Below are positions 1 through 7,529 of a DNA stretch of 21,651 nt, one piece after another (the stretch's first letter is position 1; every line of letters starts with the position of its first letter). The stretch is from assembly GCA_034411955.1 (NCBI GenBank), contig DAOUMF010000085.1, positions 1 to 21,651 on the forward strand. The letters are read 5' to 3'. This DNA is from DAOUMF01 sp034411955 (lineage in GTDB: Bacteria; Chloroflexota; Dehalococcoidia; SM23-28-2; RBG-16-64-32). The notes beneath the pieces were generated by a model. That model did not search any database and had not been told where the DNA came from. It saw only the letters and a program-made list of their open reading frames with translations. Both the position numbers and the translations under genes were made by a program.

Positions 1-129
1 GGACTGAGGGGATACCGTCACGGCGGGTGTCACGTCCACGGTCGGGCCCACCTCACCGCTGTCCCCGTCATCACAGGCGATGAGCAGAGCGAGGAAAGCG
101 AAGGCCAGAGCGAGGAGCAGTCTCGTCAT
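1..129 (-). CDS. Lipoprotein precursor, N-terminal part (gene continues beyond the window)
   Basis: Reading leftward from an ATG at 129, the 43 visible codons start MTRLLLALAFAFLALLIAC and then become polar and acidic (DDGDSGEVGPTVDV). This is a classic lipoprotein signal: Arg3, a hydrophobic stretch at residues 4-18, and a lipobox LIAC with Cys19 as the lipidated residue after signal peptidase II cleavage. A strong ribosome site (GGAGGAG) sits just before the ATG. The gene lies 54 nt downstream of comEC on the same strand and is probably co-transcribed with comEA-comEC. The threonine/valine/proline-rich segment after Cys19 looks like a linker between the membrane anchor and a domain outside the window. 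The function of that domain cannot be judged. The secretion call is firm; the family is unknown. Confidence 0.75.
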   Translation of the reverse strand, partial: MTRLLLALAFAFLALLIACDDGDSGEVGPTVDVTPAVTVSPQS

Positions 130-183
130 GTCTCCTCCTTACGCATTGGAAAACTCCGGCGGGGGCGAAAGGTTATCGGGCCC

Positions 184-2553
184 TCAGCGACTAGTCTCGA
201 TCCACAAGCGCCGGCCGTCCGTGCTGACCGCGATGTCCCCGTGCAGATCGGTGCGGAACACGGCACCGCCGTCCAGGCGCTCCAGCACCTCGGGCGAGGG
301 GTGACCGAAGCGGTTGTCGCGCCCGACGGAGATCACGTCGACCAGCGGGTCGACCGCTGATACGAACTCGCTGGTGGTGGAGGTGGCGGACCCGTGGTGG
401 GGCACCTTGTACACTGTCGCCCGCAGGTCGGCGCCGGAGCGGACAAGGGCGGCCTCCAGACTCGACGCGATGTCGCCGGTGAGGAGGAAGGAGGCCCGGC
501 CCATCGTCAGCTTGATGACCACCGAGTCGACGTTGGGGTCGCTCTCCTGAGGCGGAGCGGACAGGACGTACAGGCGGGCGCACTGGCCCAGGTCTATCGT
601 TTGGCCGGCCGCGGCTTCGTGGGAGGGTACGGACTCCCCGCGCAGGGCCTCCTTCCAGGCACGGTAGGCGGCTGAGTCGGCTTTGGCCGGGCTGGTCAGG
701 GCGGCCCCGACGTCATAGCGGCGCAGGACGGCCGGCAGCCCGCCCAGGTGGTCGGCCTGGGGATGGGGCAGGACCACGAGGTCGATGCGGCGGTCGTAGA
801 AGGGGAGACGACGGCCCAGAGCGTTGATCACGGCCTCTTCGCTGGGGCCCCCATCCACCAGGATGCGCTGGCCGTCCGGCGCCTCGATGAGAATGGCGTC
901 TCCCTGGCCAACGTCGAGGAAGGTCACGGTGAGGCGCCCGGAGGCCGGGGCGGAGACGGCTAGCCAGAGCAGCGTCGAAGCCAACGCCAGGAGCAAGGCG
1001 ATGCCCGCCGCCGGGATCAGCGGGCGCCTGGCAGGCAGGCGCTGGGGCGGCGGCGAGGCCACGCGCTCGGGGCGGCGCCGCGCCAGGAGCCAGACGAGGG
1101 CCGCGAGGCCACCGTAGTAGGCGATGGCGTGGCCCGTCCCCAGTCCGCTCACCTCGGCCGACGCCAGCGGCGCGTCCGCCATCAGGCGAACGACGGCCAC
1201 CATGTAGGCGGCCGGAGGCCAGGCCAGCCAGCCCAGGACGCCGGCAGCTACCGGCAGCATGGTGCCGACGGCCGCGGTGAGCGCCGCGGTCAAGGCGACG
1301 GCCAGGAAGGCAGGGACGGCCAGCAGGTTGGCCAGCGGCGCCACCAGGGAGACGCGCTGGAAGTTGACAGCGGTGATGGGCAGCGTAAAGGCGATGGCGG
1401 CCAGGGTGACGGCAGCCAGCTCGATCGTCGGGCGGGTGAGAGGAAAGACGGAGACCGCCGGCCAGCGCTGCGCCAGCGCATCGCCCCGCGCCATCAACGG
1501 TGGTCCCAGTGTCATCAGACCGAGCGTGGCGGCGAAGCTCAACTGGAAGGACACGTCGTGGACGGCCTGGGGGTCGATGACGGTCATCACCGCCCCGGCC
1601 AGGGCCAGCGCTATGGGCCCGGAGCTCTGCCGGCCCAGGGCGGTAGCGACGACGTACAGGGCGCCCATGATCGCCGCCCGCACCACCGACGGCTCACCGC
1701 CGACAAGCAGGGAGTAGCCGATGACCGCGGCCAGGGCCAGCCAGGCCGCCGGCCGCCGCCCGATCACCCAGGCGAGCGCCGCCATCAGCAGGCCCGCCAC
1801 CAAGGTCACGTTCTGGCCGGACACGGCGACCAGGTGGGAGGTGCCAGTAGCGTTCATGTCGTTCGTCAGGTCGGGTGGCAGGTCGACCCGCTTGCCCAGA
1901 AGCACGCCCGCGGCCAGGGACGCCTCCGGCTCCGGCAGGGCATCCGCCAGCGCCCCCGACAGGCGGGCCCGCGCATCGACCAGGGCGGCGCGAAAGGCGC
2001 TCCCCTGGTCGTGGGCGACCACATGCACCTGCGGGTAAGCGATGAGGGAGCCGATCCCACGCCGCAGCAGATACTCGCGATAGTCGAAGTCGTCGATGAC
2101 GGGCGGCGTCTCCAACTCGCCGCGCAGCTCCAGGAGATCGCCGTACTCGTAGCGGGGGAACGGCGCCGTCCGCATCAAGACGCCCCCGCTCTCGGGCCGC
2201 CAGCGGCCGCCCCGGTACAGCTCGCGGACGGCCAGGCGGTAGCGGACGGTGGTGCCGCGGTCGTCCGGCTCGGCCCCGACGACGGCGCGGAATCGAACGG
2301 CATCGTCGTCGTTCCGGAGGGCGATGCCGGAGGGAGTGTCGGGCGGGGCAGTGGAGTCGTAGCGCCAGGCGGCGGCGAAGATGAGGACCGCGCCGAGGGC
2401 GATGAGGCCCAAGGTCGATGGCCGCGGGCGCAGGGCGAAGGAGGTCGCGGCCAGGGCAGCCGCCGCAGCCAGCGTTGCCCAGGGGTCGGCGCCGGTGAAG
2501 GCAGCGGCGGCAACGCCCATGAGCCAGGCAAAGGCCAGGAGGCCGAGGATCAC
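184..2553 (-). CDS. comEC: ComEC/Rec2-type DNA-uptake channel protein
   Basis: This 789-aa polytopic membrane protein is predicted to carry transforming single-stranded DNA across the cytoplasmic membrane. The N-terminal 60 residues hold hydrophobic segments. A soluble DUF4131-like region (about 75-190) follows. The Competence domain starts near residue 200, with the family signature around GTSHLVAVSGQNVTLV and many membrane helices. The C-terminal metallo-beta-lactamase-like domain begins near residue 541 (FLDVGQGDAILIEAPDG). It carries the metal motif HPQADH (597-602), then LTGD (691-694) and PHHGS (718-722), which in this family are linked to processing the incoming strand. The length is normal for full three-domain ComEC. 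The start is GTG, overlapping the comEA stop by 4 nt (GTGA), so translation is coupled. A 600-codon open frame on the opposite strand is a GC-rich shadow. Confidence 0.95.
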   Translation of the reverse strand: MILGLLAFAWLMGVAAAAFTGADPWATLAAAAALAATSFALRPRPSTLGLIALGAVLIFAAAWRYDSTAPPDTPSGIALRNDDDAVRFRAVVGAEPDDRGTTVRYRLAVRELYRGGRWRPESGGVLMRTAPFPRYEYGDLLELRGELETPPVIDDFDYREYLLRRGIGSLIAYPQVHVVAHDQGSAFRAALVDARARLSGALADALPEPEASLAAGVLLGKRVDLPPDLTNDMNATGTSHLVAVSGQNVTLVAGLLMAALAWVIGRRPAAWLALAAVIGYSLLVGGEPSVVRAAIMGALYVVATALGRQSSGPIALALAGAVMTVIDPQAVHDVSFQLSFAATLGLMTLGPPLMARGDALAQRWPAVSVFPLTRPTIELAAVTLAAIAFTLPITAVNFQRVSLVAPLANLLAVPAFLAVALTAALTAAVGTMLPVAAGVLGWLAWPPAAYMVAVVRLMADAPLASAEVSGLGTGHAIAYYGGLAALVWLLARRRPERVASPPPQRLPARRPLIPAAGIALLLALASTLLWLAVSAPASGRLTVTFLDVGQGDAILIEAPDGQRILVDGGPSEEAVINALGRRLPFYDRRIDLVVLPHPQADHLGGLPAVLRRYDVGAALTSPAKADSAAYRAWKEALRGESVPSHEAAAGQTIDLGQCARLYVLSAPPQESDPNVDSVVIKLTMGRASFLLTGDIASSLEAALVRSGADLRATVYKVPHHGSATSTTSEFVSAVDPLVDVISVGRDNRFGHPSPEVLERLDGGAVFRTDLHGDIAVSTDGRRLWIETSR

Positions 2554-3119
2554 GGTCCCGCGTCCGGTGAGCCCACCGTCAGCAGGTCGACGATCTCCTC
2601 GAAGACGGATGGCGGCACCACCTCCCGCTCCAGCAGCTCGTCCACGCTGGCGAAGGGACCGTTCTGGTCTCGGGACTGGACGATGCTACCGGCCCGCACC
2701 TCGCCGATGTCGGGCAGCAATTCCAGTTCCTCAGCGCTGGCGGTGTTGATGTTGACCAGCGGGCCCTGCGAGGCCCCCGACACTGCGGTCTGGCCCAAGG
2801 GCGGCACCAGGATCGTGTCCTCGTCGCGGACGCGGCGGGCGAGGTCCACAGACGCCAGGTCGGCGTCGTCCGTGGGGCCGCCGGCGGCGTCCAGGGCATC
2901 GATCCAGCGGTTGCCGTCGGTCATGGGGTAGACGCCGGGGCGCTGGACGGCGCCAGTGACGTAGACGCGGATCTCTTCGGCGGGGACATCGGCCAGGTCG
3001 ATCTCGAGAGGCTCCGGGCCGCTCAAGCGCTCGCTCACCAGGAAGCCGACGCCGACGGCGAGGGGAAGGGCAAAGAGGACGGCGACGAGCCAGCGATAGC
3101 GCTCCAGGAGGTCAGACAC
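2550..3119 (-). CDS. comEA: ComEA-like DNA receptor with SLBB and helix-hairpin-helix domains
   Basis: The 189-aa protein has a short cytoplasmic N-terminus, one membrane anchor (about residues 10-30), an SLBB-type domain (about 48-110, with VYVTGAVQRPGVYPM) and a C-terminal tandem helix-hairpin-helix DNA-binding domain starting at NINTASAEELELLPDIG (about 124 onward). In naturally competent bacteria ComEA binds incoming double-stranded DNA outside the membrane and hands it to ComEC, encoded immediately downstream here with a 4-nt overlap. The start is GTG at 3119, supported by a GGAGG at 3125-3129 with 5-nt spacing. A near-consensus promoter lies 40 nt upstream. Length and domain order match Gram-positive/Chloroflexota ComEA. 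The usual Gly of the first hairpin (LPGIG) is Asp here (LPDIG), while the second Gly is kept. Confidence 0.93.
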   Translation of the reverse strand: MSDLLERYRWLVAVLFALPLAVGVGFLVSERLSGPEPLEIDLADVPAEEIRVYVTGAVQRPGVYPMTDGNRWIDALDAAGGPTDDADLASVDLARRVRDEDTILVPPLGQTAVSGASQGPLVNINTASAEELELLPDIGEVRAGSIVQSRDQNGPFASVDELLEREVVPPSVFEEIVDLLTVGSPDAGP

Positions 3120-3158
3120 GGGCGCCTCCGGATGGGCAGATGGGTGGCTCCGGAGGCG

Positions 3159-3187
3159 ACTATAGCGGGCAGCGTGTACGCCGTCAA
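3159..3187 (-). promoter_or_regulatory. Sigma-70-type promoter for comEA-comEC
   Basis: Read on the minus strand, TTGACG (3182-3187) is followed after exactly 17 nt by TATAGT (3159-3164). The hexamers match consensus at 5/6 and 5/6 with ideal spacing. The expected transcript start near 3152 gives a leader of about 30 nt that includes the comEA ribosome site. This would drive comEA, comEC and the lipoprotein gene. No operator is evident around it. Confidence 0.75.
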
Positions 3188-3512
3188 GGATGGCTGGGCA
3201 GGGTCAGCGTGCGCGGCGGAGTCACCCTGGCGGGGAGATAGAGAGGCGCTCCGGGTTCCGATTGTTGGGGGTGCGGCTATGGAACTCGGAGCGCCATTGC
3301 CTCGGACGGTGCGCGCCTCCGCGTCCAGAGCGGGCCGCCGCGCAGGGAGGGACGCATAATCCCGCGATGGAGGAAGCGCCAGATGTCCCTGCTCCCCTTG
3401 GATAGCCCGCCCGGAAGCCGGGACCTGGCGGGGGCACATCCTCCACCTCAGACTTGGCTGCCTACGTACGCAATGGACGTTGAAGGGGCCGCCGTCGTCC
3501 GTGGCAAGGATA

Positions 3513-3541
3513 AGTTTACATATCGAGGGATATAATGTCAA
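3513..3541 (-). promoter_or_regulatory. Possible orphan minus-strand promoter
   Basis: Read on the minus strand, a perfect TTGACA (3536-3541) is followed after 17 nt by TAAACT (3513-3518), which matches TATAAT at 4 of 6 positions. It lies in an AT-rich island unlike its surroundings. It points toward comEA but sits about 390 nt upstream of it, with no gene between. It could give a long comEA leader, a small RNA, or nothing. Confidence 0.35.
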
Positions 3542-3690
3542 CAATCGGTTTAGTCGAACGAGTCACCATCTGAGATAGGGGGAGCGCCCTGGCCGCTTTG
3601 CGCTCGAAGACAAGGGGGTGCGGGCGCGACCCCGCTGTCCACCCCACAGGCATCGTGCGTCCGCGCTAGATAGCTGCTAACGGCGCTTGG

Positions 3691-3709
3691 CGTTCACCCA
3701 ACGTGAACG
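3691..3709. promoter_or_regulatory. Inverted repeat, operator-like
   Basis: CGTTCAC-CCAAC-GTGAACG: perfect 7-bp arms around a 5-nt centre. It is long enough to be a dimeric repressor site but has no promoter clearly attached, and it is not the spacing of a canonical LexA box. Function unknown. Confidence 0.3.
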
Positions 3710-3814
3710 AGTTCCAAACCTAGCGCCCACCACCTAGAGCCTAACGCCTACCCTCTCCTCTTCCGTCTTGCAGGCTGAACAGGCAGTGATCTCGGGCGAA
3801 CAGGTGGTGATGGG

Positions 3815-4033
3815 ATGCTTGACTTTGTTCAACTCGAAGTACATGCGGCTCTAGCTCAGAGGGAGCGAGAGGCAAGAGCGGTTCTCCGAGCCAGCGAGGT
3901 CAGGGGCGGCGACCGTGGTTTGACGACCCGGTTCGCCGGTCGCCTGGCTCGGCTGGGCGTGCGGGTGAAGCGCCAGACAGCTCGTTCCCCGCCCTCTCGC
4001 GAATTGCGCGAGTCCTCCGTAGACGAACCGTAG
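3815..4033 (+). CDS. Possible small charged protein (72 aa), unknown family
   Basis: The frame begins MLDFVQLEVHAALAQRERE and continues as an Arg/Ala-rich, probably helical polypeptide ending in a polar Ser/Arg/Glu tail. It has no membrane segment and no motif I recognise. An AGGTGGT lies about 8 nt before the ATG, a moderate ribosome site. The first 30 residues have the heptad-like spacing of hydrophobic residues expected of an amphipathic helix, which favours a real protein. Third-position GC is lower than in the flanking genes, so recent acquisition, decay or a spurious frame are all possible. It sits 190 nt upstream of the Flp-like microgene on the same strand. A pilus-related or regulatory role would be a guess. 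Confidence 0.45.
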   Translation: MLDFVQLEVHAALAQREREARAVLRASEVRGGDRGLTTRFAGRLARLGVRVKRQTARSPPSRELRESSVDEP

Positions 4034-4223
4034 CCCGCGACCAAGCCACAGTCGTCAACGGCCTTGACGGCACGGGGCCATCGGACCCCTCCGAGCATAC
4101 TTCCCTGCTCCCACACTTGCCAACACCAGGTGCGACTACTTGACGTAATTCTGGCGATAGAATGGTGAGAGCTGGATGGCATCATGTGGGCAGTACGGGG
4201 AGGAAGTGCAAGGAGGTGCTCCA

Positions 4224-4340
4224 ATGATGAGGCCTACGCCCGAACTAGGCCAGTCGGTCGTGGAGTACGCGCTGATACTAGCGCCCCTGGCGGTCGTGAT
4301 GGCGCTGTCAGCATCGTTGGCTCTCATGCTCGGCCAGTAG
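4224..4340 (+). CDS. Flp-pilin-like micropeptide (38 aa)
   Basis: This short gene starts at ATG 4224 (a second ATG follows immediately), preceded by a textbook AAGGAGGT at 4210-4217 with about 7-nt spacing. It ends at TAG 4338-4340. The product has a polar N-terminus (MMRPTPELGQ) followed by SVVEYALILAPLAVVMALSA. That resembles the conserved Flp/type IVb pilin start, where a processing Gly is followed at +5 by Glu-Tyr and then a hydrophobic polymerisation helix. Here Gly9-Gln10 precede Ser-Val-Val-Glu14-Tyr15. Flp pilins are usually 50-70 aa. This one ends right after the helix (LALMLGQ), so it may be a minimal pilin, a pseudopilin-like peptide or a truncated remnant. No tad assembly genes are in the window. 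Confidence 0.6.
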   Translation: MMRPTPELGQSVVEYALILAPLAVVMALSASLALMLGQ

Positions 4341-4391
4341 CCGCATCAGCGCCACGCACAGTCATAGCGGCGCGTACTCGCGACCCGTCGG

Positions 4392-4408
4392 GCCCGCCTG
4401 AAGCGGGC
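4392..4408. repeat. Hairpin GCCCGC-CTGAA-GCGGGC between the Flp-like gene and argF
   Basis: A perfect 6-bp stem with a CTGAA loop. Its centre resembles the CTGAAG-centred palindromes in the 13-17 kb region. It could act as a weak terminator between the microgene and the argF promoter, but no T-run follows, so a dispersed palindromic repeat is equally likely. Confidence 0.45.
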
Positions 4409-4435
4409 AGGCTGAGCACGCGCGGCGGGTTCGGA

Positions 4436-4444
4436 TGCTATACT
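4436..4444 (+). promoter_or_regulatory. Extended -10 promoter for argF
   Basis: TGCTATACT: extended TG (4436-4437), one base, then TATACT (4439-4444), matching TATAAT at 5 of 6. No good -35 is visible at 16-18 nt, as is common for extended -10 promoters. The predicted start near 4451 gives a leader of about 48 nt with the argF GGAGGT. The same nine bases form the nuoA promoter core at 16656-16664. Confidence 0.65.
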
Positions 4445-4498
4445 TGGTTTGCTGAACCGGACCAAGGCGGGCACACCTGGTGTTCCGGAGGTGTAGCT

Positions 4499-5419
4499 TT
4501 GCGCGGCCGTGACCTGCTATCCATCGCCGATCTTTCCCGCGAGGAGCTGACGAGCGTGCTGGAGACGGCGAAGACGCTGAAGGATAGCGGCTCTCAGTCT
4601 CTACTAGCGGGGGAGACGCTGGCGCTGGTGTTCGAGAAACCTTCGCTGCGAACCCGCGTTTCCTTTGATGTGGCGATGCGACAGCTAGGGGGCGACTGCA
4701 TATACCTATCGCCGGCAGAGGTGGGACTGGGCACGCGGGAGCCGGTGGAGGACGTGGCGCGCGTGCTCAGCCGCTACGTGGACTGCATCGCCGCGCGTAC
4801 CTTCGCCCACGAGACGGTGGAAGCGCTGGCGCGGTGGGCCGATGTGCCGGTCATTAACGCGCTCTCGGACGGGGAGCACCCCTGCCAGGCCCTGGCGGAC
4901 GTCCTCACGATACGGGATAAGAAGGGCAGGCTGGAGGGGGTGAGCCTGGCGTTCGTGGGAGACGGCAACAACACGGCCCGCTCCCTCTGTCTGGCGGCGG
5001 CGATGAGCGGCATGGAGTTCCGCTTCGCGTCGCCGGAAGGACACGACTTGCCCGAGGCGACGGTGGCCCGAGCGCGGGAGCTGGCCGGGGCCGCCCGGGG
5101 CGGCATCGCCTGCCTGCGCGAGCCCCAGGAGGCGGTGAAGGGAGCGGATGTCGTATACACGGACGTCTGGGCGAGTATGGGGCAGGAGGAGGAGAGCGCG
5201 GCGCGGCGAGAGGCGTTTCAGGGCTACCAGGTGGACGCGGGACTGATGTCGCTGGCGGCGCCGGAGGCGATCTTCATGCACGACCTGCCGGCACACCGGG
5301 GCGAGGAGGTTTCCGCTGAGGTGATCGAGGGGCCGCAGTCGGTGGTGTTCGACCAGGCGGAGAACCGGCTGCACGCACAGAAGGCGGTGCTGGCGCTGAT
5401 CCTTGAGGAGGGCGACTAG
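4499..5419 (+). CDS. argF: Ornithine carbamoyltransferase
   Basis: The 306-aa enzyme would make citrulline from carbamoyl phosphate and ornithine in arginine synthesis. Family motifs are present in order: the carbamoyl-phosphate site SLRTR (49-53, usual STRTR), HPCQ (127-130), the nucleotide-fold turn FVGDGNN (152-158), the ornithine-loop DVWASMG (222-228) and the C-terminal ENRLHAQKA. The frame stays open upstream to 4184, but that extension has no family similarity. TTG at 4499 is preferred because GGAGGT lies at 4487-4492 with 6-nt spacing, and it gives the normal family length. The usual catalytic HCLP motif reads HDLP (261-264), replacing the conserved Cys near ornithine by Asp. The rest of that segment (AHRGEEV) is intact, so this is a lineage variant or an altered substrate site rather than decay. 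Confidence 0.93.
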   Translation: MRGRDLLSIADLSREELTSVLETAKTLKDSGSQSLLAGETLALVFEKPSLRTRVSFDVAMRQLGGDCIYLSPAEVGLGTREPVEDVARVLSRYVDCIAARTFAHETVEALARWADVPVINALSDGEHPCQALADVLTIRDKKGRLEGVSLAFVGDGNNTARSLCLAAAMSGMEFRFASPEGHDLPEATVARARELAGAARGGIACLREPQEAVKGADVVYTDVWASMGQEEESAARREAFQGYQVDAGLMSLAAPEAIFMHDLPAHRGEEVSAEVIEGPQSVVFDQAENRLHAQKAVLALILEEGD

Positions 5420-5420
5420 C

Positions 5421-6242
5421 GTGGCGCTGTGGGACACGATACGCGACTCCCTGGAGCGGTTCGAGGCAGCCAGCGTCATCGACATCCTGACCATCTCCGC
5501 CCTCATCTACCTGGCGCTGCTCCTGCTGAAGGGCACCACCGCGATGTCGCTGCTGCGGGGCATCATCATGGTGCTGCTTGGGGCAGTGATCCTGGCCTCG
5601 GTGCTGAACCTGACGGTGCTGGACTGGCTGCTGCGCAACTCGTTTCCGGCCATCCTCATCACGATACCGATCATCTTCCAGCCGGAGATACGGCGGTTCC
5701 TGGTGCGCGTGGGGCGGACGGGGCGCTGGCCCTGGCCGGGCCGCCATCTCTACGAGAGCATAGTGGATACGGTGGCGGACGCCGCGCTGAGCCTGGCGGC
5801 CAACCGCCACGGGGCGATCGTGGTGCTGGAGCGGGAGGCCGGCCTGGAGGACTACGTCGACAGCGGCGTGAAACTGGACGCGGCGCCCTCGAGCCGCCTG
5901 TTGCAGGGGATCTTCTACCCCAACTCCGCCCTGCACGACGGCGCGGTCATCATCCGGGAGGACCGCATCGCCGCCGGCGGCTGCACCCTGCCGCTGTCGG
6001 ATCGGAGCGACCGGGAGCTGGCGGGGCTACGTCACCGCGCTGCCATGGGCATCTCCGAGCGCACGGACGCGGTGGCGGTAGTGGTGTCCGAGCAGACAGG
6101 GGACATCTCGGTGGCGGCCACCGGAAGGATGATATCGCGCCTGGATGGGCCGCGCCTGCGAGGCGTACTGCGCAGCCTGCTGGTGCCGACCAGCGAACTG
6201 GACCGGCCCGTGCGGCGGGGCCTACGGGGACTCAGCCGGTGA
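5421..6242 (+). CDS. cdaA: Membrane diadenylate cyclase CdaA (DisA-N domain)
   Basis: The 273-aa protein condenses two ATP into the second messenger c-di-AMP. Three hydrophobic segments occupy about residues 18-90, followed by the DAC domain with the catalytic DGA motif (173-175, within LHDGAVII) and the nucleotide-binding RHR motif (204-206, within LRHRAAMGISE). Both are intact, so the enzyme should be active. The frame extends to a TTG at 5403, but GTG at 5421 has an AGGAGG eight bases upstream and starts 1 nt after the argF stop, so it is preferred. The downstream gene encodes YbbR, the known membrane regulator/partner of CdaA, and the pair is conserved widely (established for Firmicutes cdaA-cdaR). 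Position after argF suggests read-through from the argF promoter. Confidence 0.95.
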   Translation: MALWDTIRDSLERFEAASVIDILTISALIYLALLLLKGTTAMSLLRGIIMVLLGAVILASVLNLTVLDWLLRNSFPAILITIPIIFQPEIRRFLVRVGRTGRWPWPGRHLYESIVDTVADAALSLAANRHGAIVVLEREAGLEDYVDSGVKLDAAPSSRLLQGIFYPNSALHDGAVIIREDRIAAGGCTLPLSDRSDRELAGLRHRAAMGISERTDAVAVVVSEQTGDISVAATGRMISRLDGPRLRGVLRSLLVPTSELDRPVRRGLRGLSR

Positions 6243-6258
6243 CAGAGAGCGAAGGGCC

Positions 6259-7527
6259 ATGGATCGGTTGAGGCAGCTCCTGGAAGAGGCGCTGTCCTTC
6301 CTGCGGGGGCTCCTCTGGCCGGCGGTGACGTCGGTGCGTGGGAATCTGGGGCTAGCAGCCTTTTCCGTCGTCTTGGGGTTCGCCCTGTGGATATTCGTCA
6401 CCGACACGGAAAGCCCAATGCGTTCCGGCGTCCTGCCGTTCGAACTGGAGGTGGAGGCGGTCAACCGGCCCGGGGACCTGGCGCTCGCCACATCGCTGAT
6501 CAAGGTCCGGGTGCGGGTTGAGGTCGCCGACGACGTGTGGAACACGCTATCGCCCGCCGACTTCAAGGCCACGGCGGACCTGGAAGGTCTGCAGGCGGGG
6601 ACCTACGATCTGCCGGTGCGGGTGGAGACGCTGACCGGGCGGGGCGACCTGAGGGTCACAGACGTGATGCCGGAGACGGTGGAGGTGGACCTGAGAAGCC
6701 TGTTCAGCAAGTCCGTGCGCGTCTCCATCAAGCTAGAGGGTGAACCTGCCCCCGGCTACGAGGCGGGAGTGCCTGAGATGGACGTGAAGACGGCGCTGGT
6801 GACCGGAACGCAGGACAAGGTGACGCAGGTGAGCCAGGTGGTAGCCGCCCTGGATATTACCGGGCGAACCGAGGACGTAGCCCAGGCTGTGCGACTGGAG
6901 GCCAGGGACGTACTGGATACCCTGGTGGATGGCGTGTTCCTAGAGCCGAATGTGGTCAACGTCTCGGTAGAGATAACGCAGGAGGAGTTCAGCGCTCCCC
7001 TGGCCATCAGGCCCACGGTGACGGGCTCTCCGGCTACTGGGTATGAGGTAGTCAACGTCAGTGTCGACCCTGCGGTGGCTACGGTGCTCGGGCCGTCGTC
7101 GTTCATCGCCGAGGCGACGGCCATCCGTACTCAGCCGGTCGACATAAGCGAGGCCACAGAAGATGTCGTGCTGACGATATCGCTCGACCTGCCGCCGGAC
7201 GTGACCGTGAGCGGCGGCACAAGCGTCACGGTGACGGTGCAGATCGAGCCCGCCCAGGGGAGGCGAACGCTGGCTGTGACCGCGGTCGCCGTCGGGCTGG
7301 ACCCCGATCTGAGCGTGAAAGGCGCGCTGCCGTTCGTGGAGGTGGAGCTGCTGGGCGAGCTGCCGACGCTGCGTGCGCTCCGCCCGAACGACATAGCTGC
7401 CACAGTGAACCTGTCGGGACTGAAAGAGGGCACGCACTCCGTCAAGGTGAGCGTCTCCGCGCCCGCGGACACGGTGGTGGCGGACATCTCCCCGAAGACG
7501 GCTAAGGTTAACCTGGAGGCGAGGTAG
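6259..7527 (+). CDS. cdaR: YbbR-domain protein (CdaR-like regulator of diadenylate cyclase)
   Basis: The 422-aa protein has one N-terminal membrane anchor (about residues 30-48, LAAFSVVLGFALWIFV). The rest is an extracytoplasmic chain of about four YbbR beta-repeats, visible as recurring pieces of the form V-x-V-x-L-x-G and DVMPETVEVDL / DVSPKTAKVNL-type ends. In Firmicutes CdaR binds CdaA and modulates c-di-AMP output. The neighbouring cdaA, ending 16 nt upstream, supports that role here. The ATG at 6259 was chosen because upstream in-frame codons read Cys/Trp-rich non-protein sequence overlapping cdaA. The ribosome site is weak (GCGAAGGG), so expression may depend on coupling to cdaA. The very Thr/Val-rich composition is typical for the family. 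Confidence 0.9.
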   Translation: MDRLRQLLEEALSFLRGLLWPAVTSVRGNLGLAAFSVVLGFALWIFVTDTESPMRSGVLPFELEVEAVNRPGDLALATSLIKVRVRVEVADDVWNTLSPADFKATADLEGLQAGTYDLPVRVETLTGRGDLRVTDVMPETVEVDLRSLFSKSVRVSIKLEGEPAPGYEAGVPEMDVKTALVTGTQDKVTQVSQVVAALDITGRTEDVAQAVRLEARDVLDTLVDGVFLEPNVVNVSVEITQEEFSAPLAIRPTVTGSPATGYEVVNVSVDPAVATVLGPSSFIAEATAIRTQPVDISEATEDVVLTISLDLPPDVTVSGGTSVTVTVQIEPAQGRRTLAVTAVAVGLDPDLSVKGALPFVEVELLGELPTLRALRPNDIAATVNLSGLKEGTHSVKVSVSAPADTVVADISPKTAKVNLEAR

Positions 7528-7529
7528 GT

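Larger units (their letters stand above)
3188..3814. other. Non-coding stretch between the comEA promoter and the small genes before argF
   Basis: No convincing gene was found in these roughly 630 bases. Visible items are a compact hairpin at 3410-3422 (CCCGG-AAG-CCGGG), an AT-rich island at about 3508-3550 holding a possible minus-strand promoter, a 7-bp inverted repeat at 3691-3709, and a run of CCTA/CTAG-like short words around 3718-3755. The 169-codon minus frame that starts at 3544 overlaps comEA out of frame and has no protein-like features. Composition is less GC-rich and less codon-like than the flanks. Confidence 0.5.

Noticed and set aside
1129..2931. 600-codon plus-strand open frame opposite comEC and comEA
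   Set aside because: The translation is Gln/Gly/Arg/His-rich low-complexity sequence with no fold. It mirrors the codon bias of the real genes on the other strand.
3531..3536. Plus-strand TATAAT
   Set aside because: No -35 at 16-18 nt and no extended TG. The better-supported reading of this island is the minus-strand TTGACA promoter.
4140..4163. TTGACG ... TAGAAT as a promoter for the Flp-like gene
   Set aside because: The spacer is only 12 nt, too short for a sigma-70 promoter. No better pair was found.
4184..4498. 105-residue N-terminal extension of argF
   Set aside because: It would include the argF promoter and an Arg/Pro-rich non-family sequence. TTG 4499 with GGAGGT gives the normal enzyme length.
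5429..6271. 280-codon frame overlapping cdaA
   Set aside because: It is a shifted frame of cdaA with His/Gly/Ala-rich content and no motifs, whereas cdaA has DGA and RHR.
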